From assembly GCA_943787205.1 (NCBI GenBank), contig CALSLN010000024.1, positions 1-64,000 of the forward strand: a stretch of 64,000 nt of DNA, in the 5' to 3' direction. The notes below the pieces were generated by a model, which made no database searches, had not been told where the DNA came from, and was given only the letters and a program-made list of their open reading frames with translations. Source of the stretch: an uncultured Rhodospirillaceae bacterium (GTDB lineage Bacteria > Pseudomonadota > Alphaproteobacteria > Rhodospirillales > Rhodospirillaceae). The number at the start of each line of letters is the position of its first letter. The stretch's first letter is position 1. The position numbers were made by a program, and so were the translations under genes. Positions 44,100 through 52,611 of this stretch are shown here, in pieces.

Positions 44100-45302
44100 A
44101 TGCTTGATCGTCGTTCTCTGTTTGCTGCCACGGCTGCTGTCGGGTCTTTTGTTGGCGCTGTTTTTAAGGGACGTACGGCTGCCGCGGCCACATATGCGAA
44201 AAACGCTACCATTCCGGGTGAGGTCGAGCCCCGTGGCACCGATGGCCGCCATGAACGTCTCCCCACGTTAGATTTAGAAAGTCAGCATGATTTTCATTCT
44301 GGCATTCGCGGTTGGAACAGCCGCGTCGCAGGAAAAGCGGCCCAGCAGCGCGTTGAAAAGATCATGGTTGAGAATGGTCTGGACAAAAGAGCCACCATGT
44401 CGACCGAAAAAGCACTGTCTTTGATCGAACATGATCATGTCGTTGGTACCAGCGCTCGCACGTGGATCAGCAATCAGCAGACCATGTGGAAATCCATGCA
44501 GGATTATTATCACGCCAATGCGGATGACTACCTGGCTGAGATGGAAGCCTTCGATAACATTGGGCCAGGGACGTTAGAGCTGAACCCGGACATGGATATC
44601 CCCACCTATACGAAGCATGAAATTCATATGCAGCCGGGTGGATATGTCGGTGATGAGTTCGCAGGCCACATGTATCACTACGGCACCAACAATTTTTACA
44701 CCGGTGGTCGCGGTGACAATGAACAAGATCAAATTCACATAGGCACAGCAGAGCGCATGCCTTTGCCGGAGGATGGCAAAGTTAAGCGCATCCTCGTACA
44801 GGGGTGTGGTCCCGGTCAGTTTACCGTGGCCTTAAAAGAGCGGTTCCCCGATGCTGAAGTTTGGGGCATTGATGTTGGTGGTCCGCTTGTTCGCTATGGC
44901 CATATGCGCGCCGTTGAGCTTGGCGTCGATGTTAATTTTGCCCAGCGCTTAGCCGAAGATACAAAATTCCCGGATGGATACTTTGATATCGTCACATCAT
45001 TTATTATTCATCACGAACTTCCGGCAGATAAAACAAAAGAAGTGTTCCGTGAAGCACACCGGGTGACTCGTAAGGGCGGGTATTTTTATCCTGTCGACTT
45101 CCGCACCAGAGCATCAGAAAACCCAGCGTTTGCGCAGTACCGTACGTGGTGGGACCACCGCTGGAATACGGAAGTCTGGAGCCAAGAATTCCGCAGCATC
45201 AATTTGGAAGATGAATTGGTGAACGCCGGGTTCAAGTTAAAGGAAGATGCGAAGCCCGTGTTGCGTGGTTTCGGTGTTCGTCATGCTATCAAGCAAGCCT
45301 AG
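44100..45302 (+). CDS. SAM-dependent methyltransferase with Tat-like signal, GTLEL/QPGGY family (second copy)
   Basis: 400 residues; GGGAGAGG lies 6 nt before the ATG. Leader 'MLDRRSLFAATAAVGSFVGAVFKGRTAAAATY' has the RRxLF pattern, hydrophobic core and AAA cleavage region. The family region is 'IGPGTLELNPDMDIPTYTKHEIHMQPGGYVGDEFAGHMYHYGTNNFYTGGRG'. Rossmann domain: motif I 'ILVQGCGPGQFTVALKERFPDAEVWGIDVGGPLVRYGHMRA'. Here the usual acidic residue of motif I is Gln (LVQGCGPG) while motif II keeps Asp. 'YFDIVTSFIIHHELP' and 'TRKGGYFYPVDFRT' follow. It is closely similar to the 35241 product along its whole length, so the two are paralogs. Hairpins and a terminator follow, then a TonB receptor. 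Substrate unknown. Confidence 0.86.
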   Translation: MLDRRSLFAATAAVGSFVGAVFKGRTAAAATYAKNATIPGEVEPRGTDGRHERLPTLDLESQHDFHSGIRGWNSRVAGKAAQQRVEKIMVENGLDKRATMSTEKALSLIEHDHVVGTSARTWISNQQTMWKSMQDYYHANADDYLAEMEAFDNIGPGTLELNPDMDIPTYTKHEIHMQPGGYVGDEFAGHMYHYGTNNFYTGGRGDNEQDQIHIGTAERMPLPEDGKVKRILVQGCGPGQFTVALKERFPDAEVWGIDVGGPLVRYGHMRAVELGVDVNFAQRLAEDTKFPDGYFDIVTSFIIHHELPADKTKEVFREAHRVTRKGGYFYPVDFRTRASENPAFAQYRTWWDHRWNTEVWSQEFRSINLEDELVNAGFKLKEDAKPVLRGFGVRHAIKQA

Positions 45303-45308
45303 CTTGGG

Positions 45309-45354
45309 CTTCGCGTCTCTTAATTGTGATCGTGCTATGACGCGAAGTCATAGC
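45309..45354 (+). promoter_or_regulatory. Mutually exclusive RNA hairpins upstream of a TonB receptor
   Basis: CTTCGCGTC (45309-45317) is the exact reverse complement of GACGCGAAG (45339-45347). That same 3' segment is also part of a perfect 8-bp hairpin GCTATGAC-gcgaa-GTCATAGC (45334-45354). Only one helix can form at a time. The pair sits 28 bp before a strong terminator and 88 bp before the receptor start codon. Confidence 0.45.
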
Positions 45355-45382
45355 AAATTTCAAACACGGTGATAGTTTGAGG

Positions 45383-45410
45383 AAGCCCCGTTCAAGAACG
45401 GGGCTTTTTT
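45383..45410 (+). terminator. Strong rho-independent terminator
   Basis: AAGCCCCGTT-caag-AACGGGGCTT followed directly by TTTTTT (45405-45410). It ends methyltransferase transcription or, with the hairpins at 45309-45354, may act as an attenuator for the TonB receptor. It covers the track's TTG start at 45377, which argues against that start. Confidence 0.9.
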
Positions 45411-45442
45411 CAATAACGCCAAGAACTGGCAAACGGGTGGGT

Positions 45443-47590
45443 ATGTTACGTTTCAGTGGAGGAGGGCTTGCTGTTATCGCGTTAGCGGTATCGCTTAGCA
45501 GTGCCCATGTTTATGGCGCATCTGCCCAGGACGCACCTGCACTAGACCCTCAAGTCCAAGTTCAAACCCGAGACGGTACGGATACTGGTTCCGTTGTGGT
45601 CTACGATGCGGAATATTTCGCGCAGTACAATCCGATCACGGCTGAAGACATGCTCAACCGTATTCCGGGCACGGAAGGTCTTGTTGGCGGCTTCGGTAGT
45701 GATCAGGAAGAGCGTCGGGGGTTGCGCTCAAACACGGATCAAATCCTGATTGATGGTAAACGCCTGACCGGTAAAGAAAACCAAAGCTCAAGTTTTTTGG
45801 AGAGGTTGCCGGCCAAATCCGTCGAACGCATCGAACTGATTACGGGCAACGTGCGTGAGTTGGATACGGATGTAGGCGTGCGGGTCATTAACGTTGTCCT
45901 GAAAGAAGGTACGGGACGCGGTAGTGGTTTTGCACAAATTGGCACCTTCGTATTCTCCGATGGCGCAGTCGTACCGATGGGTAGTCTCTCGTACAACGGA
46001 TCAGTGGGGAACCTATCCTACAACGCATCGACACAACTTCGGCCCGCGCAGTCTCCTACAGATGTTGTTGATATTATTCGCAGCCCTACCGGAGACCGTG
46101 TCAGCGTTATTGAAGAAGAACGCCGTCAGTCCCAAAGGCAAATTGAAGGGCGAGGTGCGCTCACCTATAATTGGGAAAGCGGTAAGACGCTGCAACTCAA
46201 TGGTCTCTTCACTTATTTTCCGCGCGATAACTTTGATACCACCACGACTTTTCTTGATCCTGGCAACGGCTCGTTGATCGAGTCAGGAACGGTTGTCGAT
46301 AACATCAAAGGTGACAACACGACGTGGGAGATCAGTGGGGATTACAGCCAGTCTCTTGGAAAATCCCTGAACTTTACTGGGTTATTCATTTACTCAAATA
46401 GTGGCGTTGATCGCGAGAACGAGAATTTTATCCAGGTTGGTGAAGATCGAACGCAGACCGGTGGTGACAACCGTGATCAAACTGCGACGGAGAAAATTTT
46501 ACGTGGAACGCTGAATTGGAACATTGCCAAGAAGCACGATTTGGAACTGGGTGTGGAAGGCGCAATCAATACTCTGGACAAAGACCTGGATTTTTTCTCC
46601 GTCGTGAACGGGGCAATCTTTGATATCCCAATTATAAATAGCGATCAGAAGATTACGGAAGATCGCATCGAAGGCTTTAGCACCTATAGCTGGAAACCTA
46701 TCGATGGTCTTGAAATTGAAACGGGTCTTGCCGCCGAATACTCCTCTCTGACTCAAATCGGCAGTGATGTGGGAACGGAGCGTTCCTTCACCTTCGTCAA
46801 ACCCAGCCTGGATATTTGGTACAATGTCGATTCAGCCACGCAAGTGTGGTTCTCGGCGAGCCGCGACGTGGGGCAATTGGACTTTGATGATTTTGTCGCC
46901 ACCGTAAACCGCGAAGACAATGAAGTGCTGTCCGGGAACCCGGAGCTCGCGCCAGAAAAATCCTGGGACTTTGAAGTCGGGGCCGAGCGCCGTCTGAACG
47001 ATGGGGCGGGCGTTATCAACGGACGTGTTTTCTATCGTCGTGTTAATGACGTCAAGGACCTTATTCCCTTTGGTTTGACGGATTCACAGCCTGGCAACTT
47101 GGGCAGTGGCGACCATTACGGGGCCGAAATAGAAGGCAGTATTCGGTTTGGCCGTTTCACCAGTGTCGACGCTGTCCTTAGTGGTTCTTTTCTCATTCAA
47201 GATTCAAAAGTTGCCGACCCGTTTACAGGTGTGAACCGGCGCTTTGGCAATCAAACGAAGTATGAATACAGCATGGAGGCCCGCCACGACGTAAAGTCAT
47301 GGGGAACCTCTTACGGCTTTGATTTTTCAAAGAAGGGCCCGAACCTAGAGAGTGACGTCGCCGAGTTGGATTTAAAATCCACGACGCTCGATGCGCGTAT
47401 CTTTCTTGAGCAGACCATCACGGACGGTACAATCCTGCGTCTGTTCTGGGCCAACATGCTGAAGATTAGTAACAAGCGTGTGCGGACCGTGTTCGACCCC
47501 AGTCAGGCCAGCGGCACCATTGATCGCGTTGAGTTTCGCGACTCAGAACGAGGCTGGATCGCAGGCTTTAGGCTGAGAACGACGTTCTAA
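45443..47590 (+). CDS. TonB-dependent receptor, plug plus barrel
   Basis: 715 residues from ATG 45443 (GGGTGGG just upstream); the track start at 45377 lies inside the terminator. Signal peptide 'MLRFSGGGLAVIALAVSLSSAHVYGASAQD'. The plug has 'DAEYFAQYNPITAEDMLNRIPGTEGLVGGFGSDQEERRGLRSNTDQILIDGKRLTGKENQSSSFLERLPAKSVERIELITG', a variant of the receptor plug with the 'RG...DQILIDGKR' element common in FecA-like and hydroxamate-type groups. The barrel is rich in 'W.F...R' strands and ends 'AGFRLRTTF' (terminal Phe). No ALEEIVVTA box like that of the 1930 and 32615 receptors is seen, so it is a different receptor subfamily. The VOC gene follows 63 bp downstream. Ligand unknown. Confidence 0.88.
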   Translation: MLRFSGGGLAVIALAVSLSSAHVYGASAQDAPALDPQVQVQTRDGTDTGSVVVYDAEYFAQYNPITAEDMLNRIPGTEGLVGGFGSDQEERRGLRSNTDQILIDGKRLTGKENQSSSFLERLPAKSVERIELITGNVRELDTDVGVRVINVVLKEGTGRGSGFAQIGTFVFSDGAVVPMGSLSYNGSVGNLSYNASTQLRPAQSPTDVVDIIRSPTGDRVSVIEEERRQSQRQIEGRGALTYNWESGKTLQLNGLFTYFPRDNFDTTTTFLDPGNGSLIESGTVVDNIKGDNTTWEISGDYSQSLGKSLNFTGLFIYSNSGVDRENENFIQVGEDRTQTGGDNRDQTATEKILRGTLNWNIAKKHDLELGVEGAINTLDKDLDFFSVVNGAIFDIPIINSDQKITEDRIEGFSTYSWKPIDGLEIETGLAAEYSSLTQIGSDVGTERSFTFVKPSLDIWYNVDSATQVWFSASRDVGQLDFDDFVATVNREDNEVLSGNPELAPEKSWDFEVGAERRLNDGAGVINGRVFYRRVNDVKDLIPFGLTDSQPGNLGSGDHYGAEIEGSIRFGRFTSVDAVLSGSFLIQDSKVADPFTGVNRRFGNQTKYEYSMEARHDVKSWGTSYGFDFSKKGPNLESDVAELDLKSTTLDARIFLEQTITDGTILRLFWANMLKISNKRVRTVFDPSQASGTIDRVEFRDSERGWIAGFRLRTTF

Positions 47591-47653
47591 AGTGTCTCGC
47601 TTTGTCACGGGTGGTTAGTCTCGAAGAATTGTAAATCTATAGGGTGAGTTTTA

Positions 47654-48064
47654 ATGAGTGAATTATGCTTAACGTTAGGGGTAGACCACGTCGGTTTGAC
47701 CGTCAGTGACCTAGCGGCAACGCGTGATTTTTTTGTTGAGTGCTTAGGCTGGGAGGTTGTCGGCGAGAAATCTGACTATCCTGCAGTCTTTGTCTCGGAT
47801 GGGATATCGCGTCTTACGCTCTGGCAGGTTCATGATACCACCGACTGTGTCGCCTTTGATCGGAGGCAAAACGTCGGGCTCCACCATTTGGCATTAAAAG
47901 TGGCTAATCGAGCCGCGCTTGATGCTGTGTTTGAGCAAGTGAAGGACTGGCCTGGTGTCGAAATTGAATTCGCACCAGAAACTTCAGGTGGCGGGCCTAA
48001 GTTTCACACGATGATCCGTGAGCCAAGCGGAAGCCGGATCGAGTTTTCCTGGGACCCTCGGTAG
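47654..48064 (+). CDS. VOC-family protein, 136 aa (glyoxalase I-like)
   Basis: Compact single-module VOC protein: 'GVDHVGLTVSDLAATRDFFVECLGWEVVGEKSDYPAVFVSDGISRLTLWQ' with the first metal His (DHVGL), 'NVGLHHLALKVANRAALDAVFEQVKDWPGVEIEFAP' with the second His (HHLAL), and 'FHTMIREPSGSRIEFSWDP' with the terminal Glu ligand. All positions expected for a metal-binding VOC enzyme are present, unlike the partner at 43369. GGGTGAG lies 6 nt before the ATG. Family members act on hemithioacetals, catechols or fosfomycin-like ligands. Probably co-transcribed with the TonB receptor; function unknown. Confidence 0.87.
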   Translation: MSELCLTLGVDHVGLTVSDLAATRDFFVECLGWEVVGEKSDYPAVFVSDGISRLTLWQVHDTTDCVAFDRRQNVGLHHLALKVANRAALDAVFEQVKDWPGVEIEFAPETSGGGPKFHTMIREPSGSRIEFSWDPR

Positions 48065-48094
48065 ATCTTCAGCGGCTACAAACTTCTGCACAGT

Positions 48095-49756
48095 CTAGCG
48101 CTTTAAAAAGGCCGCCATCGCCGATATGGGGGCGCGTTGGTATTCTGATTTTACCAGCGTGGCATTTCGCATCAGCGACACTGCGTTTTCAGCATGATGT
48201 TCAAGAATATCCCCCGGTGTTGCCACAACAAGTGCCGGGTTATTCGTTTCTTTAACGAGGGGCTCGGCATCCGTGTTGTAAGCAGCACGCACGTAGTCGC
48301 CATAGGTGAGGCCACCCTTAAGCCAGGCCAACAGGCGGGCTTGCAGGGCAACTGGTTCGATCTCCGGTTCGATGTCGCGCACACCGTCTTTTGTACACGC
48401 GTACCAAGGCCAAAACAGTGCGGCATCCCTCAGCATATGCCAGGCGGTTAAGAAATGTGTGCCGTCCCAGCGCGCGTCTATCGATGGTGCGGCATGGGCA
48501 ACCAAACCCTCCCTCAAGGTGGCGTCGGGTAGTTCGGGCCGATCCAGTATCAGACGACCGGCAGAGTCCCCGGCTTGGCGGGCGACCTCTAAAGCCAGAG
48601 TGGCGCCAATAGACTCTCCGTAGAGATCAAACTCTGTTATCCCGCAGCGATCCAAGATGGCCCGAATGTCTTGTGCGAACGTTTCGAGAGATGCCCCGGC
48701 CTCGGATAACGGGTCTGAGTCTCCGTTGCCCGCAATGTCTATGGCCAGAACCGGCCGGTCGACAGCCATGGCTTTGACCTGCTGTTCTATGAGTGCGGAC
48801 GTGCGCATACCACCATGGAGAAACACTAAGGGCCGACCGCTATCACCGCCGCCGCGCCTCACCATCCGTTGCCCACCGCCTACACTCACGTAAGACCGAT
48901 AGAGCTTCTGTCTGGGGGTGGGGTCTTTTGCGGGGCCAACGATTTCACCCGCAGTGACTTTTGATAGAACTGTGCGAATAGCATCAAGCTGATTGTCTTC
49001 GGTCGTATCGACGAAGTTTATGTTGGTCGGCAAGTTGGGAAGGCTGCGCTCAATGGCCGTATGCTCATCGGCCCCCGTGGTCACAAAAAAGGCATCTGTC
49101 GTCAGTTGGTACAGCGCATCGCGACTGTCGTGGCTGAAGGCCGCGCGATAGCCGAGCCAGTAATTGGTTGCATTCATTTTTGCGTGCACTACGTCATGCA
49201 AATAACGGGCGTCTTTCATGCCGCCATGCACGCGGGTGGCTTTGTGCGCTTCATACCAGGGCCAGAAAATGAGTTGATCGCGGGTGTGCTGCCAGGCCCA
49301 GACCAGGTGCGCGCCATCTGCAGTGGGAGTAAACTGTGGCGCATAATGATCGGTGCGATCTTGCGCCACTTCGGGCGTGCTGAGCGATACCCCATCGATC
49401 ACGAGGGCAGTCACGCGATCTGGTGCCCGCCGGGCCACTTCCACCGCGATATTTGCACCCGTGTGAGATCCATATAGGGGCGCGCGTTCGATGCCCAAAG
49501 CGTCGAGGGTTTCAATCACGGCGTCGGCATAATCGGCCATCATCGGTGCGTGTTGAATAAGAGGGTCTGATTCCCCGTAGCCAGGCGCATCCAGGGCAAT
49601 CAATGTATAGGAGTCAGCCAACGGCATCAGGTGGGGCAGCACGAAGGCCCCGGTTTGTGGACTCACATGAAACAGCACAAAAGGTGGGCCAGATCCAGCA
49701 CGCCGGTAGTGGACCTCTCGGTCTCCAACACGAACGAAGTGGCGGGTGATGTCCAT
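48095..49756 (-). CDS. Tandem double alpha/beta hydrolase (fusion); first domain lacks Ser nucleophile
   Basis: 553 residues with two consecutive hydrolase domains. Domain 1 (about 1-265): 'EVHYRRAGSGPPFVLFHVSPQTGAFVLPHLMPLADSYTLIALDAPGYGESDP' and 'APLYGSHTGANIAVEVARRAPDRVTALVIDG'. The elbow reads G-S-H-T-G, so His sits where G-x-S-x-G has the nucleophile. Domain 2 (about 285-553): 'GRPLVFLHGGMRTSALIEQQVKAMAVDRPVLAIDIAGNGDSDPL' and 'FDLYGESIGATLALEVARQAG' with a normal G-E-S-I-G elbow. Both domains share parallel stretches ('LVWAWQHTRDQLIFWPWYEA' and 'FLTAWHMLRDAALFWPWYAC'), so this is an internal duplication. No signal peptide. Probably one active and one altered site; substrate unknown. Confidence 0.88.
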   Translation of the reverse strand: MDITRHFVRVGDREVHYRRAGSGPPFVLFHVSPQTGAFVLPHLMPLADSYTLIALDAPGYGESDPLIQHAPMMADYADAVIETLDALGIERAPLYGSHTGANIAVEVARRAPDRVTALVIDGVSLSTPEVAQDRTDHYAPQFTPTADGAHLVWAWQHTRDQLIFWPWYEAHKATRVHGGMKDARYLHDVVHAKMNATNYWLGYRAAFSHDSRDALYQLTTDAFFVTTGADEHTAIERSLPNLPTNINFVDTTEDNQLDAIRTVLSKVTAGEIVGPAKDPTPRQKLYRSYVSVGGGQRMVRRGGGDSGRPLVFLHGGMRTSALIEQQVKAMAVDRPVLAIDIAGNGDSDPLSEAGASLETFAQDIRAILDRCGITEFDLYGESIGATLALEVARQAGDSAGRLILDRPELPDATLREGLVAHAAPSIDARWDGTHFLTAWHMLRDAALFWPWYACTKDGVRDIEPEIEPVALQARLLAWLKGGLTYGDYVRAAYNTDAEPLVKETNNPALVVATPGDILEHHAENAVSLMRNATLVKSEYQRAPISAMAAFLKR

Positions 49757-49845
49757 GGCGCGTCCTCGCTGTCAGTGCTGCTGTTATTAATTATAGAAGG
49801 ACACATTTTGACAGGAGTTGCGCCTCGCGCAACCTCGTGTGCCGC

Positions 49846-50703
49846 TTAACTTACCTTCAGCACAACGGCACCAGCTGCAATCACCAACGCCGCGGTGATG
49901 CGCCGCTTGCCAAACGCTTCGCCCATAAAGACAGCCCCTAGAATGGCGGCGAACACCACGCTGGTTTCTCGCAACGCGGCAACTTCAGTGGTTTGCCCTA
50001 GGCGCAGAGCCTAGAGGGCCAAGCTATAACTGATGGTCCCTAGAGCGCCGGACAGAAACCCCGTGCGAACGTGGTCTCTTGTGATGTCGCCCAGGGTTTT
50101 GCGCCTCCAAATGGCGACACTGATCGGGAAGAGAAAGCCATCCAACAAATACAGCCAAGCCAAATAGGTCAGTGCAACCTCAACCAGTCTTACGCCCGTG
50201 GCATCGATCAAGGTATAGGCCGCAATGCAGATGCCACTGGCGATAGCGAACCCGAGGGCCGGACCATTAGCGCGCAGGAGTGCAAACGCGTTTGCACCTT
50301 CGAAGGCAAAGGCAAAGACCCCAAGGGATAAAATCACCAATCCCACAATTTGCAGGGACGATAAATCTTCCGCCAAAAAGACATAGGCGCCGATGCCCGT
50401 GAGTACGGGGGCGATTCCACGCATCACCGGGTAAACCAGAGACAAGTCGCCGAAGCGATACGCATTGGCCATGCAGGCGTGGTAAATCATGGTGATCACA
50501 ACAGAGATCAGCAGTAATCCCCAGACCGGTTCCGTTGGCAGTGGGACGAAAAACACAACAGGTATGGCGAGGAGTCCGAACGGCGCTCGGCTGATGGCGC
50601 GGATAACCAGCTTGTCGCCGCTGGCCTTAACCAATGCGTTGCTCACGGCATGAAGCACCGCCGATGCGAGGATAAGAAGTGTGGCTAACGCATCGGCTGA
50701 CAT
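49846..50703 (-). pseudogene. EamA/DMT-family transporter interrupted by an in-frame amber codon
   Basis: From ATG 50703 ('MSADALATLLILASAVLHAVSNALVKASGDKLV') the frame encodes two EamA halves but meets TAG at 50011-50013 after 'GTISYSLAL'. Reading on in the same frame gives 'ALRLGQTTEVAALRETSVVFAAILGAVFMGEAFGKRRITAALVIAAGAVVLKVS' then TAA (49846-49848). That is the expected final two helices of an EamA transporter, including the conserved GE turn, with normal total length (about 285 codons). Either a recent nonsense mutation (CAG or TGG to TAG) inactivated the gene or amber readthrough occurs. Drug/metabolite transporters export or import amino-acid-like metabolites. Confidence 0.88.
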
Positions 50704-50907
50704 CAGTCGTCTCGCGCATGTAATTGAACAGCCAGCGTGCCCCATAGGGGCGACGTCGGCTTTAAACCAGAAATCACCGGTACCTTGACGTGATTGCCGT
50801 CACGGTAACCAGTGCATCTCTACGTCGGAGTGTAGTCATTTTCGCCCACCGAACCAATTTATGTCCTAGGGTATCAACGACAGATCTGATCACCGAAGGA
50901 TTATCCC

Positions 50908-51171
50908 ATGGGTCTTAAATCCTTGCGTCGCGATATCCTCACCCGCCCTTTGTTCGGCTGGGCCCGACGGGCGCTGCCAGCCATGTCCGATACGGAGCGA
51001 GACGCGCTAGAAGCGGGTGACGTGTGGTGGGACGCAGATCTATTCAGTGGTAATCCGGATTTCAACAAACTGTTGCAGACCCCACCGGCCACGCTATCCG
51101 ACAGCGAACGTATTTTTCTCGATGGTCCAGTCGATGAGCTTTGTGTACCCCGTCAGCACCAATGGAACTAA
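50908..51171 (+). pseudogene. fadE: fadE (acyl-CoA dehydrogenase) 5' fragment, truncated by IS
   Basis: The 87-codon ORF reads 'MGLKSLRRDILTRPLFGWARRALPAMSDTERDALEAGDVWWDADLFSGNPDFNKLLQTPPATLSDSERIFLDGPVDEL', which is the N-terminal part of FadE-type long-chain acyl-CoA dehydrogenases ('TWWEGDLFQGKPDWKKL', 'LTAEEQAFLDGPVEE' in enterobacterial FadE). Homology ends at about 51141; the last residues 'CVPRQHQWN' come from the insertion element. A complete FadE is about 800 residues, so more than 85 percent is missing, and no continuation is found beyond the IS. AAGGA lies upstream of the ATG. Beta-oxidation at this locus would be lost unless another copy exists. Confidence 0.85.
51142..51168 (+). 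repeat. IS left terminal inverted repeat
   Basis: TGTGTACCCCGTCAGCACC then AATGGAAC; about 14 of 25 aligned positions match the right end, including the terminal TGT and the inner TGGAAC. Confidence 0.6.
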
Positions 51172-51228
51172 TTAGGGTAATTGCATAAGGGAGCGTTTTT
51201 GGCTCATCGTCACCGTAAGGAGTGAACG

Positions 51229-51603
51229 ATGAGACAGAGAACAGAACGTCATCAAGAAGCAGCAGACCGGACTGTAAAGGATATCCGGCGTAAGACGCGC
51301 AAGCGTTATTCTTCCGAGGAGAAGATTCGTATTGTGCTCGCCGGATTGCGGGGCGAGGACAGCATTGCCGAGCTTTGTCGTCAGGAGGGCATTGCCCAGG
51401 GCCTGTATTATACCTGGTCGAAGGAGTTCCTTGAAGCTGGGAAGAAGCGCCTGGCTGGTGATACGGCACGTGAGGCCAACACAGGCGAGGTCAAGGATCT
51501 TCGCCGCGAGGCGCGTGATCTCAAGGAGGTTGTGGCTGAACAGGCCCTCGAACTGCGTCTGCTTAAAAAAAGCATGATCGGGGATGGGGGAGACGAAGAA
51601 TGA
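51229..51603 (+). CDS. IS3-family transposase OrfA (helix-turn-helix subunit)
   Basis: 124 residues; AAGGAG lies 6-7 nt before the ATG. 'KRYSSEEKIRIVLAGLRGEDSIAELCRQEGIAQGLYYTWSKEFLEAGKKRLAGD' is the IS3/IS911-type HTH that binds the element ends, followed by a leucine-zipper-like helix 'VKDLRREARDLKEVVAEQALELRLLKKSM' for dimerisation with OrfB. OrfA and OrfB overlap by 4 bp (ATGA at 51600-51603), so OrfB can be made by termination-reinitiation; a slippery A6 run (TTAAAAAAAG near 51562) could also allow programmed frameshifting to a fusion transposase, a usual IS3 strategy. Confidence 0.92.
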   Translation: MRQRTERHQEAADRTVKDIRRKTRKRYSSEEKIRIVLAGLRGEDSIAELCRQEGIAQGLYYTWSKEFLEAGKKRLAGDTAREANTGEVKDLRREARDLKEVVAEQALELRLLKKSMIGDGGDEE

Positions 51604-52580
51604 GATACCCTGCCTCCGAGAAGCTTGAGATCATCAAGCTGGTTGAACAGTCGCACCTGCCGGCCAAACGCACATTGGATAAGCTCGGGGTTCCCCGCAC
51701 CACCTTCTACCGCTGGTACGACAAGTATCTGGAGGGCGGGGTAGAAGCTCTCGAAGACAAGTCGCCCAAGCCGTCGCGGGTGTGGAACCGGATCCCGGAT
51801 GACATCCGTGACCGGATTATCCATATGGCCCTGGAGAACCCGGAGCTGTCGCCCCGGGAACTGGCGGTACGCTTCACTGATACGCAGGCCTACTTCGTCT
51901 CGGAAGCTAGTGTTTACCGGCTTCTCAAGTCCCATGACCTGATCACCAGCCCAGCCTTTGTGGTGATCAAGGCAAGCAGTGAGTTCAAAGACAAGACGAG
52001 CCGTATCAACCAACTCTGGCAGACCGACTTCACCTACATCAAGGTGATCGGATGGGGTTGGTTTTATCTGAGCACCATCCTGGATGATTACTCGCGTTAC
52101 ATCATCACCTGGACTCTCTGCACGACCATGAAGGCCAGTGATGTGATGGACACTTTGGAACGGGCCTTACAGGCCTCAGGCTGTGATCAGGTTGAGGTTC
52201 AACACAAGCCACGTCTGCTCTCAGACAATGGACCGTCTTACCTCTCTGGTGAACTGGCCGAGTGGCTCGCTGACAACGGTATGGATCACGTGCGTGGTGC
52301 TCCCTATCACCCACAGACGCAGGGCAAGATTGAACGGTGGCATCAGACTTTGAAGAACCGCATCTTGCTGGAAAACTACTTTCTACCGGGTGATCTCAAG
52401 GCCAACATCGGACGCTTCGTCACCTACTACAATCACCACCGCTATCACGAGAGTCTGAGCAATCTGACACCCGCCGATGTCTACTTTGGTCGCGGCGAAA
52501 CCATTCTAATCGAAAGGGAAAGGATCAAACGAAACACCATCAAACAACGGCGCTTGCAACACCGCAAAGACGCCGCTTAA
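51600..52580 (+). CDS. IS3-family transposase OrfB (DDE integrase)
   Basis: 326 residues. An N-terminal HTH region 'ASEKLEIIKLVEQSHLPAKRTLDKLGVPRTTFYRWYDKYLEGG' precedes the rve integrase core. Catalytic residues: Asp143 in 'LWQTDFTYIKVIGWGWFYLSTILDDYSRY', Asp209 in 'LLSDNGPSYLSGEL' and Glu245 in 'GKIERWHQTLKN', giving the DD(35)E spacing exactly. The C-terminus 'YNHHRYHESLSNLTPADVYFG' is typical. It catalyses cutting and strand transfer of the element. The gene looks intact, so the element is probably still mobile. Its higher-GC codon choice differs slightly from flanking genes. Confidence 0.95.
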   Translation: MRYPASEKLEIIKLVEQSHLPAKRTLDKLGVPRTTFYRWYDKYLEGGVEALEDKSPKPSRVWNRIPDDIRDRIIHMALENPELSPRELAVRFTDTQAYFVSEASVYRLLKSHDLITSPAFVVIKASSEFKDKTSRINQLWQTDFTYIKVIGWGWFYLSTILDDYSRYIITWTLCTTMKASDVMDTLERALQASGCDQVEVQHKPRLLSDNGPSYLSGELAEWLADNGMDHVRGAPYHPQTQGKIERWHQTLKNRILLENYFLPGDLKANIGRFVTYYNHHRYHESLSNLTPADVYFGRGETILIERERIKRNTIKQRRLQHRKDAA

Positions 52581-52611
52581 AATCAACAAACATGATGGGC
52601 CAAACTCTCTC

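Noticed and set aside
45377-45442. TTG start for the TonB receptor given by the ORF track
   Set aside because: The TTG lies at the base of the terminator hairpin; ATG 45443 gives a proper signal peptide.
51408-52013. 201-aa minus-strand ORF inside the insertion element
   Set aside because: Antisense to OrfA/OrfB, which have clear transposase motifs.
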